Assembly (NCBI GenBank): GCA_014706295.1
Contig: JACSVZ010000037.1
Span: forward strand, 1,612,001-1,676,000
Direction of reading: 5' to 3'
Length of the DNA stretch: 64,000 nucleotides
Source of the DNA: Lycocorax pyrrhopterus obiensis
Taxonomy: Eukaryota; Chordata; Aves; Passeriformes; Paradisaeidae
Each line of letters opens with the position of its first letter. Positions within the stretch are counted from its first letter, which is position 1. The translations under genes and the position numbers were made by a program. Shown one piece after another: positions 49,501 through 58,360 of this stretch. Under the pieces are notes generated by a model. It was not told where the DNA came from and searched no databases. It saw only the letters and a list, made by a program, of their open reading frames with translations.

Positions 49501-52500
49501 TTTAATGATGGCCTCCCAAAGTGCCTTGCTTTCCCAGGAGCAAAGACAAGCACTGACCCGCTGGAAGCGTCTGGCTGACCAGCACAGGGCCCAGCCGACC
49601 CCCACGGCAAAGGCTGGATGTCCACACAGGGGAATCCAACTAACTCGGGTCTTCACTCCAGCACCACGGTCTCCTGGTGGAGCTGCTCTCAATTCGTGCT
49701 GCAGTGACTGAGATCCAAACCTGTCTTTCTCTCGGGAAGTCCCCGGCAGCCCAGAGATGCACAGCCTGCCCGGAAACCTCAGCAGCCATCCCCAGGAATG
49801 GACACAGGGAACACGTCAATAATTTCAAAAGCTCCATAAACTCTAACAGAAATGGAGAAGATGAGAGGAGTGAAGACTCTGAACGCAGAAAGAGGAACAG
49901 ATGGCTTTTATGGAGCAAGAAATACAATAGGAAAAAATGGAGCAGCAGAGCTCTCTTTGAAGGTGTGAATTGTCAGTAGGGAAGCCTGGAGAAAGCCAAG
50001 GCCCAGGAGCTGGGAGCTCAGTGCAGGGCACTGCATTGCCCAGCTGAGGCTCTGGCTGGTGGTCCTGGGGAACTCCCGGCCCCCCCGGCTCCTGAGACAG
50101 CACCGGCTGTGCCCAGCACCACCACAGGGACATCCCGCTGCCAGAGAAGGGTCAGCGTGACACGCAGCATGGAGAAAGAACAGCCCAAAAAGATGATGAA
50201 AAAGCCAAGCTAAAATAGAAAGTGAAGGCAGCGGGAATGAACTCCAGGGCAAAGACTCTTGATCCTGTCACAGAGACTTTTAAATCCCTTTTAGCACCGA
50301 GCAATTTCTTTTCCATGGAGAAGAGCCATTCTCCCTGCCATGGCCATCTCACTGCGCATACAGCAGCCAGGCAGCTCACAGGCTCTCCCAACTGCAGCCA
50401 TGGCAAAATCCTGATGGATCAAAGCGACGATGAGGATTTGCCTCCAGGACCTCAAGAACACTGTGCCACTGGGGGCACAGCCCCTCGGAGCCCAACTGCC
50501 AGTGAGTCAGGGATCACTGTGCTCTGCATCTCATTAAAAAAAACAATAATCTCCTTTGCGGGAGAGATTAAACTTTTGCAGCATTATCTCCAATGGGCTG
50601 GCAGCAAGGGATGACGTCCTGCATCCCTCAGAATCTCAACTTCCTTCAAAGGCACCTACGCCAGCAGCCTCACATCCATCCTCATCCATCAAAATTAGCA
50701 AAATTGATTTTGCCAGAGAATATGTCACTTTGACAGGAGCGCAGAGTAAGTCCTGAGTGTATCATGTCGGATGATGCTAAAGTAGAGCCCCTTACAAAGC
50801 CAAGAAACAAGAAGATGAATAAGTCATCCTTGTCCTTTCCATTAAAAACTTTGTAAGGAAACCCATGAATGACAGCTACTGGTAGAAGAAAGGTTGATTC
50901 ATTTTGGGAGCTCTTTCTAAAATAACACTTGCCAGCATCTGGAGTGGTCACACCTTCCCTACATAAACGCCCCGCCGCTGTGGACTCAGCCAAGCTTTGC
51001 CTCTGGCCGGGATGAGGCAGAGCCAACCACGCTCCCGGCAGGATGCGCGGCTTCATCTCCTGGCATCCATCACCCACGTTCCGGTGGGTCCTTAAGTGGA
51101 TGTCCTCATCCATGTCAATTAACTGATGCTTCATTACTCGAGTCCTGCAAAGGCAGCAGAGATGCTATCGCAGGCTCCGGGAGCAGGGCTGGGGTCACGT
51201 GCGGGACTCAGGCAATTACGGAACGCATCCCTGAGGAAGCCGGGTGTGCTCGCCAGGCAGGCAATTCCCAGGGGGGGCAACCTGGGCTGCCCCCGACCTT
51301 GTCACATCTTCAACCTGAATGGCGTGCAGTCAAGTGGCAACATCAATTAGCGGTGTTTGCTCTCACCAGCACCTCGAACGCTGCTGCTGAGCAGTGAGTG
51401 CCCAGCCTCCCCATGCCGAGCACAGCAGCTCTACAAAGCTCCTCAGCTGGCATCATGCAGCCACATTCCCTATCTGTAGTGCTATAAAACACGGCTGGAG
51501 TTTCTCCTGACCATCCCAGGATATTGCAGAAGAGGCACGGCCAATACCCTCGGGGACAGGAGCCATCAATTCTCACCAAGCTGTAGCTGAAAGCCACAAA
51601 TCCGCTCTCCTGCATGGCACAGTGCGGTCCCTCGCACGGCATGCCCTGTGCTGCCGGTGTCCTGCGGCACACGGTCACCCCAGCTCCAGCATGTTCCCAT
51701 CTCCACACTTCTCTTGTGCTAGGGCATGTGCCCTCTGGTGAGCTCCTGTTTTTCCACCTCAAGGATCCAGACTTGCCTCTTGAAGGAAGCGCCTCGCCGC
51801 TCCCAGGCTACGTGTTGTTTTAGAAGCAGCTTCTGCTCAGCCTTTATTTGGAAGTCAGTGGAGCTGACTTCCAGCAGTGGAGCAGCCAGGCCAGCGAAGC
51901 TTCACTGCTCCCGCCTTGCCACAGCTAATCCTCATCCCACGGATGCTTCAGCCAGGGTCCGGAGCAGCTCTGCAGCCAAGGCGCTGCTTCTCCTCCCTGC
52001 CAGCTTCTGCAGCAGGAGCTCAAGAGTCCTTTCCATACCCACAGAGATGCTGTGCCAGGGAACAGCTTCTGCTCCCAGTGGCTCTGGCTCGTGGGGACAC
52101 AGCAGCCATTGGCAGCGGGGACACAGTGCCCCTGGGATGCTCCAGCACTGCCAGGAAAGCGGAGCTGCCGAGAAAGACCTTCAGAGCAAACTTCAACAAA
52201 AATCATCGCATGTCAAAGCGTATCTCCTGCCTACGCATCATTTCCAAGTCACAAGAAGACATTTTGCAGATCAGAGTTGGAAATGAGCACTTCGTGAATG
52301 ATTTGCTTTATTTATTTTTCTAAGTCCTCAGGCGAGTCCCAGTGGGTGCTTTGGCCTCCTGCCCTGGGCACCCAGCACCCACTGACCCCACCCCTGCTCA
52401 TCTCCGTGGAGCTGCTCATCCACCTCCAGCCAAGCTGGGTTGTTCCTCCTTTTCTCAGTGTTGCTTGGGACCATAAATGCCAAATCTCTCAGCACTGACG

Positions 52501-55500
52501 GGAGGATGCTCCCACACAGCTGCACTTGGGGCAGGTCTCCACCCCGCTCCCAGAGCATCACACCCAGCAGCCCTGGCCCCGTGTCAGCACCCCACTACGC
52601 AGCACCCAGCCCTGCCACCACGCCACAGGCAGCGTGGGCGCTTTGCCTCCAGCTTGGGCAGAGTGTGAGGAGCACTGGGGGGTGATGGAGCCAAAACACC
52701 CATTGGTCCCCACCATATCCCCAGTGAAGGAGCTCAGCGCTGCACTGAACGGCGGCTTTAGCGCAGCTTTGCCTCGCAGAGCCGCCGAGGCCAGAGAAAG
52801 CAACTGATAAACCCAGAAAGCAGCAGAGATTCAGCAGCAGACAAAACCTCATTTCACAAGGAATCCTCATAAAACCAAATTAATGTTGAAGGATGAAGGC
52901 AGGTAAACCTCCCACGGTTAAGTTCAGGCCACTGAGACTCAGTTTAAATCTCTCAGCAGTTCTGATTTAATCAATGCATTTCCAAGTGAAATTAGATGAA
53001 GTACATCTCCATCACAGGAAATTATATAAGCTATCAAAGTCTGTAGGTGCAAGTCCCAGTAAGAAGAGCCACAGAAAAATATTCATATAAACTCAAATTC
53101 CATTTTTAAGGAGTCAGTTCAGGTCCAGAGTTTAACATTCTTTTAGTGAAAAAATTCACTCTGATGAAAACAGTGAGCCAAGGCGAGGAAGGGCCAAGCA
53201 GCAGGTTCGGGAACAACCCCTCATAACCCACGGTGGCTGCTGGGATGCTGGGCTTGGCCAGGAACCCCCTCCCAGCAGCACCACCCAGTGTGGGAGGGAA
53301 GGAAGGTGGAAGGGAGGAAGGATGGAAGGAAGAACAGAAGGAAAACCCTTTTGTTTTGAAGGAGAGGGCGAAAGCGCCAACGTCACACCATCCACTGATC
53401 CCACCCAACACACTCAGCCTCCAGAAATTATCCTGCTAGAAGAGTGTTGCTGTCAAACCCAAACTCTGTTGGGCTTGAACTGCTGTTGCCCACTTGGTCA
53501 CCACCAGCCCTCAAGGAGAACAACAGGCACCACAACCCAGAGCAGAGCAGCTCCTGCTCCTCCTGCTCAGCGCGCTGAGGTTCCGGTAATCTTGGTAATC
53601 TTTCCTCCCAGTCCTTCTCCCATTAGCTATATTTAAAGGCTTAAGCATGCATACATTTTCATAATGAACCTCAGACCTGTTGGAAGTCCCGCGGCTCATT
53701 CACACCCTATGGAGCTGCCCTTGGGAGCCGCTGGCAGTGCTCACCGCTGCCCTGTATCCATACCTACCGATAGACACCGAGGTAAATAAGGCATGCTGCG
53801 ACAGCTCGAGGATCAGATTGGGTGAGGGAAGGTGGGAACAAGGCTGGAGAGCTGGCCTCTGCCTGGCTGCCATTCCCTGTTACAGGCTGGGCTCTGAAGG
53901 AACATTAGCAACTCCTTCTTTCCAGCAGATGACCATTTACGTAAGGCAGAGCCCAGCCGTGGCGCTCCGGCGCCGGGAGCAGCTGGGCCGGCAGCTCGCC
54001 CATCCCGTGTCCTGCTTGCCGAAGGCTGGCACAGCAGCTGCCACATGGGGCAGCCCCGGAACGTCCTGGGCAAGCGGCAGCACCACGACAGCTCCCACCC
54101 GCCACCCCACTGTTGACACCACAAAGACAAGGCGGTGGCTCCGGCGTTATTACAACAATTATTCATGCTCCGGGAAGTGGCTGCCGAAGCCCCGCGCTGC
54201 TCCCCTCGCCTCATCTGGGAAATTGCTGCCAGCGCGGAGGTACGAACCGCTGCATAAAAGTGCAGTTTATTCAAGCATTATTGTGGCTGTTAAGTATCAT
54301 AGCCAGTGACACCAGATGAATTTCTGTGGCGATCAATCCACCCGGGAGCAGCCAGCTCAGCCCCTGTGTGGATGCGGGATGAGTAAGGACTCCTCAGTGG
54401 AGGCCATTAACTCCCACTGCTTACTGCTCTCATTACTTCCCAGACTGCAAGGCTTGCATCTTTGACGAGCGGCTGAATCTACATTTGACAGTGTGAACCT
54501 GATGAGTGAAATTCATGGAAAATGTTTTCTTTGGCAGTAACTACAAGGCCCATAAAGTTTCCACGGAGCCAGTGTGCAGGGATGTATGCTTTTAATGAGT
54601 TGTTTTATACAATCGCCGAGAAATTGCAAGCGGTGGTTTTACTCCCACTGCAAATCACTCCACAGCTCAATGCTGTAAAAACCGTGGCATATTGTTTAAA
54701 ACATTATAGTCGTAGCTATGGAGGGGAAGTCCTCGGCAGCGCTGGAAGCCTGGCACGCTGCAGAAAGCTGCCGTGCCCTCACAGGCGGGCGCAGGCACTG
54801 ACGCAGGCGTGTGCACGCACACGTATGTCTGTGCACACTCAGGGAGTGACAGAGCCACTGCCACCTCCCCAAAGAACAGATTTTGCCGCGCAGCACCCAC
54901 ACTTGCCAAGAGCAGAGCAGGGCTGGAGCATCCCTGGGACCTGGCAGAGGCTTTCAGGGCAGCGCTGCTCGCTCAGCCCCGCTCCGAACCGGGGAGCAGC
55001 AGCTCCCCTTGACAGGAACCGAATAATTCTGAGCAATGCAGTTGCACAGGTCCTGCCCTCCCCGGCGGAGGAGCACGGCTCACCGCGAGGTCAGGCACTG
55101 CCACCGCCCCGGGCGAAAGGCATCCGACTTGAAAGGAGCAGCACGGTACCATCTCCCCGCCGCAGGCAGCTGCTCCAGGCAGAGGCTGCGCGGGGTGAAA
55201 CGGGCGCTGCAAAGCTCCACTGCTTCTCCTGGAGCTATTTTTCTAGTAGTCTTCGAGAAAATGAGGAGAAATGACATGGGAAATGTCAGAAATAAAGCCA
55301 GAAGCAATTAGAGTTAGAGAGAGGGGAGAGCAGCAGGCAAGGTTAGCAGTGAAGTTATCTCCTATTAAAAATAAAACACGGAGGGACTGGAAGCTGATGA
55401 GGTGGCAGAAAGGACAGCCTGGTGCTGGGGATCCAGGATGCACAGCACAGAAATTCGCAAGGCGAATGAATCGAGGAGGGAAGCAAGCAGAGGGCTCCTG

Positions 55501-56763
55501 TTTCCATTGCTAAACTCTCCTCAAAAATAACAAAGCAGAGGGAGTCCTCTGTTCCCAGGATTACAGCTTTCTGCCGTGCCAGCCTTGGGAAACGGCCCTC
55601 CAGCTCCACTGGGCTTTTCACCTGACACGCGATAAATCCAAACGCGTGGCACCCTGAGAAAACCCTCGGGTGCTTTCGCCGGGAGGAATTCCTAAGGCCA
55701 CTACATCACCACAGACTCTGTCCTTCCCACACGCAGCAGGGCATCCTCGGCTGACGGATGGACAGACATCTCCGGCGGCAGCGGGAAGGTGCTGGTGTGC
55801 CCGGGCTGTCGGGGTGCACCAGCCGGAGGCACGGGACAAAGAGGGGGGGCATTGGAAGCCGGCTCGCCACGTGCCTCTGGAATAGGCGGCACGGCACGGG
55901 AGTGTAACAGAGAGGCCGAGGGCCTCCCCCAGCTGCTCAGCACAGACAAAACCTCAGTTCAGGTTTCACCCTCCAGGACTCCATCCACAGCCCGGGCAGA
56001 GGGACAAAGCCTCCAGCGATTCCCAAGGGTGGCGGACAAAGGCTTCTCGCATCACCACTCGCTGTCCGTGGATTCGGGGGGCCCTGCCCGCCTCCCTCCG
56101 TGCCCCCAAGCTGCAGCCATGTTCTGCCAGAGTGCAGGGGCGCGGGGGGCGGCGCGGGCTGATGGGCTCCCCGAGGTGCTGCGTGGGGTAGGGCTGGCGG
56201 TGGGGGCTACACCCACCCATCCGTTCACCCCGCAGCTCCCCTGCCCACCCAGTCCTGCTCCCCGGGGAGCAGCCACGGGGCCCGCTGCGAGCTGCGGGAG
56301 TGGGGTGGCCGCTCGAGACTGCTCGCCTTGGGACCCCTCTCCCCAGCAGCAGGTGATGTGCCGGAAGCACCGTCCTGCTCGGTGGAGGGACGTTTGGGGT
56401 TTGACCCCTGCCCGACACAACCGCTCACACCCAGGACTTTCCAAATACAAAACCGGGTTGGGGAGAACGAAACAGATCGTGGATTTCACTTTTCTTTAGG
56501 GTCTCACTTGTTTAACCCGCTGCTGCTTTCACTCGATTCCAACGAGATGGGCTCAAGCCACCAAAGCCCAGGTACTGCTGGGGCCCCGGGGCCGCATGCA
56601 GGCAGGGGCCGGGGCCAGGGCTCTCCAGCCACAGCACCATGGAAATAACAAGATTTCGGCTCAGATGACTTCGCAGCGGTAATGAAAATGTGTTACGTAA
56701 CACTTTGCCTCCGTCTCCTCTGCTTTGCAATTCTCGATTAATCTCCCGAACACATCCATCCAT

Positions 56764-56801
<38 letters not shown>

Positions 56802-57255
56802 ATTCATCCATCCATCCGTCTATCCATCCATCTGCCCGCGCCCCGGCCGCCCCCCTAGCCCCTTCCCCCGAGCGGCCCCCGCCGGGGCGGCCAGGGGGGA
56901 GCGAGCAGCCGGCGAGGGGACGCTGACCGCGGATCCATCTCCTGGGCAGAGCGGGAGAGCGGGGCCGGGGAAACCGGGCGGGGGGAACCCGGCACCGAGC
57001 GGAGCGCGGACCGGCCGCCTCCCCGGGCGCCGGCAGCCGCCGGCTGCACCGCGAGCTCCCCGCTCCGCTCCGCACACCGCTCCCCATCCCGCACCCCGCT
57101 CCGCTCCCCAGCCCTCTCCCCGCTCCCCGCTCCAAGTTCATGGTTTAACTCCGCCGCTCCCCGAGCGCGCCCGGCGGCGGGACGCGCCCGGCGCTGCCCC
57201 GCGGGGCCACCGCTCCCCGGCCCTACCTGCTTCCCGGGAGCCGTCGCATCCACAT
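28470..57255 (-). CDS. AJAP1: AJAP1, adherens junctions associated protein 1 (whole split coding region)
   Basis: Single-pass type I membrane protein of epithelial and neural cells. The family is known to associate with the E-cadherin/catenin complex and with basigin, to carry basolateral sorting information in its tail, and to bind GABA-B receptor sushi domains. Joining minus-strand segments 57255-57227, 40712-40039, 32861-32774, 29974-29732 and 28542-28470 gives 1107 nt, 368 residues plus TGA; all junctions are GT-AG and keep phase. Layout: N-terminal signal region about residues 11-34 (core [11 protein letters not shown]); basic Pro/Arg ectodomain; basic cluster RRGRR at 111-115; WGPTGEE at 138-144; Ala/Thr tract 157-183; transmembrane segment about 239-261; tail of about 107 residues ending EKWFEISC. 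The transmembrane segment and tail match my memory of human AJAP1 nearly residue for residue; the ectodomain is diverged and shorter. Identification is very secure; the exact splice sites are read by eye. Confidence 0.97.
28543..29731 (-). other. AJAP1: AJAP1 intron 4
   Basis: 1.2-kb intron between exons 4 and 5, GTGAGG donor and CTGCAG acceptor. Contains a six-unit CAG run at 29458-29475. Nothing else recognised. Confidence 0.9.
29458..29475 (+). repeat. (CAG)6 trinucleotide run
   Basis: Six perfect CAG units in intron 4; a CUG run in AJAP1 pre-mRNA. Confidence 0.9.
29732..29974 (-). CDS. AJAP1: AJAP1 coding exon 4 (cytoplasmic tail)
   Basis: 243 nt encoding residues 264-345: CCAQSG, a basic RRNSHQRK stretch, [13 protein letters not shown], then [20 protein letters not shown] and a Tyr-containing [11 protein letters not shown] segment up to NGNR. 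This is most of the cytosolic tail, the part linked in the family to basolateral sorting and adherens-junction association. The acceptor is CTCTCTCTCCGCCCAG; the donor is GTGAGG at 29731. Bases just upstream of the acceptor are the 3' tip of a CR1 element (29990 onward), so the polypyrimidine region sits directly against a transposon. Two adjacent cysteines (264, 265) just inside the membrane could be palmitoylated; that is inference. Confidence 0.96.
29975..32773 (-). other. AJAP1: AJAP1 intron 3
   Basis: 2.8 kb. Apart from the CR1 end next to exon 4, it holds GC-rich unique DNA (30.9-31.4 kb, CpG-moderate) and AT-rich stretches at 30420-30560 and 31480-31560. A long plus-strand frame through 30643-31476 has no recognisable protein and is unsupported. 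Confidence 0.85.
29990..30312 (-). mobile_element. CR1-type LINE 3' end abutting AJAP1 exon 4
   Basis: Starts with degenerate terminal octamers (AATCAGACAATCATGGGATG), then GGTCTGGGTTGGAAGAGACC, CCCCCTGCCATGGGCAGGGA, CAACCTGGCCTTGGACACTG and CCATCCCCCTTGTACCATCC, all hallmarks of the reverse complement of a CR1 3' end. The last similar stretch is CTCTCCATCATTTTTATAAG near 30310, so it is heavily 5'-truncated. It inserted in the same sense as AJAP1, its 3' tip about 15 bp from the exon 4 acceptor. Confidence 0.92.
32774..32861 (-). CDS. AJAP1: AJAP1 coding exon 3 (transmembrane segment)
   Basis: 88 nt encoding [16 protein letters not shown] followed by [12 protein letters not shown], the single membrane-spanning helix and stop-transfer border. 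This matches my memory of the human protein exactly. The acceptor is TCTATCTGCAG, the donor GTAAGG at 32773. The last two bases (TG) join the first base of exon 4 to make Cys264. Unlike exon 2 this exon is AT-rich and strictly conserved, a sharp contrast in base composition within one gene. Confidence 0.97.
33488..33504 (+). repeat. (TA)n microsatellite
   Basis: Eight to nine TA units in intron 2. Confidence 0.9.
35520..35670. promoter_or_regulatory. Candidate intronic regulatory element with 16-bp palindrome
   Basis: AT-rich complex sequence in intron 2 with the perfect palindrome ATGGAATTAATTCCAT at 35559-35574 and a further TTAATTAAAA core near 35650, suited to paired homeodomain binding. 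Function is inferred from texture only. Confidence 0.25.
39450..39730. promoter_or_regulatory. Candidate intronic regulatory element
   Basis: AT-rich complex block 1.2 kb on the 3' side of exon 2 with AAATTAATTGGGATTAAGAT, i.e. adjacent homeodomain (TTAATT) and OTX/PITX-type (GGATTA) cores. Resembles a conserved non-coding element; no alignment was possible. Confidence 0.25.
40039..40712 (-). CDS. AJAP1: AJAP1 coding exon 2 (signal region and ectodomain)
   Basis: Encodes residues 10-235. A TGTCTGTCCACAG acceptor precedes it and a GTAGGG donor follows at 40038. It opens with [19 protein letters not shown], the hydrophobic signal region nearly identical to human. It then runs through an Arg/Pro-rich stretch, the RRGRR basic cluster (111-115), [16 protein letters not shown] (135-150), an Ala/Thr tract (157-183, bases 40193-40273), a Pro/Ser/Thr-rich stalk and the [11 protein letters not shown] junction. 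The exon is extremely GC-rich. Upstream of the transmembrane segment I find no asparagine at all, so no N-glycosylation sequon, and only one lysine; Thr/Ser/Pro richness suggests O-glycosylation. Open frames on the opposite strand here are shadows. Confidence 0.95.
40193..40273 (-). repeat. AJAP1: GC-rich trinucleotide tract coding Ala/Thr in AJAP1
   Basis: Imperfect GCC/ACC-type codons give runs of alanine and threonine (residues 157-183). The human protein has a mainly threonine tract at this place as I recall it; here more than half is alanine, one base change (ACC to GCC) away. Typical of slippage-prone sequence, so length may be polymorphic or misassembled. Confidence 0.85.
43180..43600. 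promoter_or_regulatory. Intronic CpG-rich patch
   Basis: CpG and GC density rise sharply (GCGCGGCGGCGGGGATGGAT, CGCGTGGCGCGGCCAG and similar) about 2.5 kb upstream of exon 2. Open frames on both strands follow from the GC content. It may be an orphan CpG island or alternative promoter for transcripts starting in intron 1; no start signal was identified. Confidence 0.35.
47344..47890 (+). repeat. 38-bp minisatellite, about 14 copies
   Basis: Unit of the type AGCATCCCTCCCAGCACACA followed by CGGTGTGGGTACCACTGG. GTGTGGGT recurs at 47563, 47601, 47639, 47673, 47711, 47749, 47787, 47825 and nearly again at 47863, so the period is 38 with one 34-bp copy. Units at the low-coordinate end are more diverged (CAGTGGGCA variants). 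Because 38 is not a multiple of 3, each strand cycles through all frames, giving long spurious open frames on both strands. Confidence 0.95.
48804..48981 (+). repeat. (GGGAT)n pentamer array with GGCAT variants
   Basis: About 35 pentamers. The first 20 or so are pure GGGAT, then GGCAT units appear and fill the last 25 bp. The plus strand carries dozens of GGG runs spaced by AT. It lies in AJAP1 intron 1, so the transcript has the C-rich strand sequence. Confidence 0.97.
49200..49370. promoter_or_regulatory. Candidate intronic regulatory element with TCF/LEF-like site
   Basis: AT-rich complex block with CTTTGATCT at 49281-49289 (TCF/LEF core CTTTGAT), a GATAAG at about 49305 and AACAATTAAAAG near its end. 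Looks like a conserved element; the assignment is texture-based. Confidence 0.25.
54470..54720. promoter_or_regulatory. Candidate intronic regulatory element
   Basis: 250 bp of balanced, non-repetitive AT-rich sequence 2.5 kb inside intron 1 from the promoter (TTTGACAGTGTGAACCTGAT, CTTTTAATGAGTTGTTTTAT and similar) amid GC-rich DNA. Resembles a conserved non-coding element. No coding frame with recognisable features. Confidence 0.25.
56753..56832 (+). repeat. (ATCC)n tetramer microsatellite
   Basis: About 20 ATCC units with GTCC and ATTC variants, at the intron-1 edge of the promoter CpG island. Confidence 0.95.
57227..57255 (-). CDS. AJAP1: AJAP1 coding exon 1 (start codon)
   Basis: Holds the start codon at 57255-57253 and nine full codons (MWMRRLPGS) plus two bases of the tenth, then a GTAGGG donor at 57226. 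The start has A at -3. The opening Met-Trp and the short length before the splice agree with the human protein start (MWIQQLLG) as I remember it, and the phase fits exon 2 exactly. A second in-frame ATG lies two codons on. This is the least conserved coding exon, so the call rests on phase, donor, CpG-island position and the Met-Trp match rather than on long homology. Confidence 0.75.
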
Positions 57256-57297
57256 CGTCACGTCTCGGCCCGGCCCGGCCCGGCGGGGCTCAGCGCC

Positions 57298-57309
57298 TCA
57301 GCGCTCCAT
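57298..57309 (-). promoter_or_regulatory. Minimal upstream ORF (Met-Glu-Arg-stop) in AJAP1 5' leader
   Basis: ATG GAG CGC TGA on the minus strand, ending 42 nt before the AJAP1 start codon. If transcription begins upstream of it, it is a three-codon uORF that could damp translation or tune re-initiation. Whether it is in the mRNA is unknown. Confidence 0.35.
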
Positions 57310-57523
57310 CCGGGCGCGCCGCCCCGCGCCCGCGGCGGCGCTCAGCGGCGGGGCAGGCGGCGGCCGGCGGGGCGGGCATGCCCGGCGGCGGCGGCGAGGA
57401 CGGGGGTCTGTGCTCCGGTGCTCCGGCCCCTCAGCGCCGGCGGGGCAGCTGCGCGCCCGCGGAGGCTGCGCGCCCCATGCGCGTCTCGGTGCGGCTCGGC
57501 GCGGTGCGGTTCACCGGCGCTGG

Positions 57524-57560
57524 GCTCGGCTCGGCTCGGCTCGGCTCGGCTCGGCTCGGC
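57524..57560 (+). repeat. (GGCTC)n pentamer run in CpG island
   Basis: Seven GGCTC units between 57524 and 57560, upstream of coding exon 1 and close to the expected transcription start region. Confidence 0.9.
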
Positions 57561-58360
57561 GCGGCGGGGCTGGGCGCGCGCGCGTCTGTGCGCGCACCCG
57601 CGGGGCGGGGGCGGGGGGCCGCGGCGCGGGGAAGTTGCGCGGGGCGGAGGCGGGGGCGGAGCGCGGCCCCTCCGCGCCGCGGCCGAGCGGGGGTGGACCC
57701 GGATCGGCACCCGCGACCGGACCCGGTTGCGACTCCGTCTCCGTCTCCGTGGGGATCGCCGGGCAGTGCCGGGACCCCGCCGGGGAACGGCCCGTCCCTC
57801 CCCGGGACGCCGCCTCCGGCAGCCGTTTCCCTCGCTGGAGAGCTTCTTTCCCCGGACCCCGCGAGCAGCCGCTTGCCGGCGGCCCCGGGGAGCGAAGCCC
57901 CCGCTCCGCCGGTGGGCACTGGCCCAGCAGCTCCGCATCCCGGGACCGCGGTGTCACCGCGCGGAGCCCCGGTGTCCCGTACAGCCCGTCCCCGCCGGGC
58001 GGGCAGCAGGGGAGTGCGGGTTCAATCCGTGCTTTGCGGGCAGGGCGAGGGGTCCCCCGCAGTTCGGCAGCCCCGGGGAGCCCCGGCCCGCTGCCCGGCG
58101 GAGCGGGCCCGGCTGCTTCTGCAGCGGGCTCCACCAGCCGGCCGAGCGGGCATCCTGCTCCCGGAGCGGGCATCCTGCTCCCGAGCCAACCCTGGGAGAG
58201 TTTCCATCCCGATCTGCACAGCTGGCCCGCGGGTACAATGTCGGGCCAGCGGGAGCGCGGATCCGCCACCGCCGCCTCGGGCCCCCGCCCCGAGAGATAC
58301 GCAGCCACCACCGAATTCCCTTCGGCTGGAAGTGCCTTTCGTGCTCCGTGCTCGCCCAAA

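Larger units (their letters stand above)
40713..57226 (-). other. AJAP1: AJAP1 intron 1
   Basis: 16.5 kb from the start-codon exon to the ectodomain exon. Contains a CpG-rich patch (43.18-43.60 kb), the 38-bp minisatellite (47.34-47.89 kb), the GGGAT array (48.80-48.98 kb), AT-rich element-like blocks (49.20-49.37, 52.86-53.16, 54.47-54.72 kb) and an ATCC tetramer array near the promoter. Many short overlapping frames, none with protein features. Confidence 0.75.
56840..58360 (-). promoter_or_regulatory. AJAP1: CpG-island promoter of AJAP1
   Basis: About 1.5 kb of very GC- and CpG-rich sequence, with no TATA box evident near the start codon, enclosing coding exon 1. Transcription probably starts between about 57.3 and 57.6 kb and runs on the minus strand; the exact site is not readable. 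It contains a GGCTC pentamer run (57524-57560), GC boxes, and a 21-bp tandem duplication near 58.14-58.18 kb. Both strands carry long open frames only because stop codons are rare at this GC content. Confidence 0.75.
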
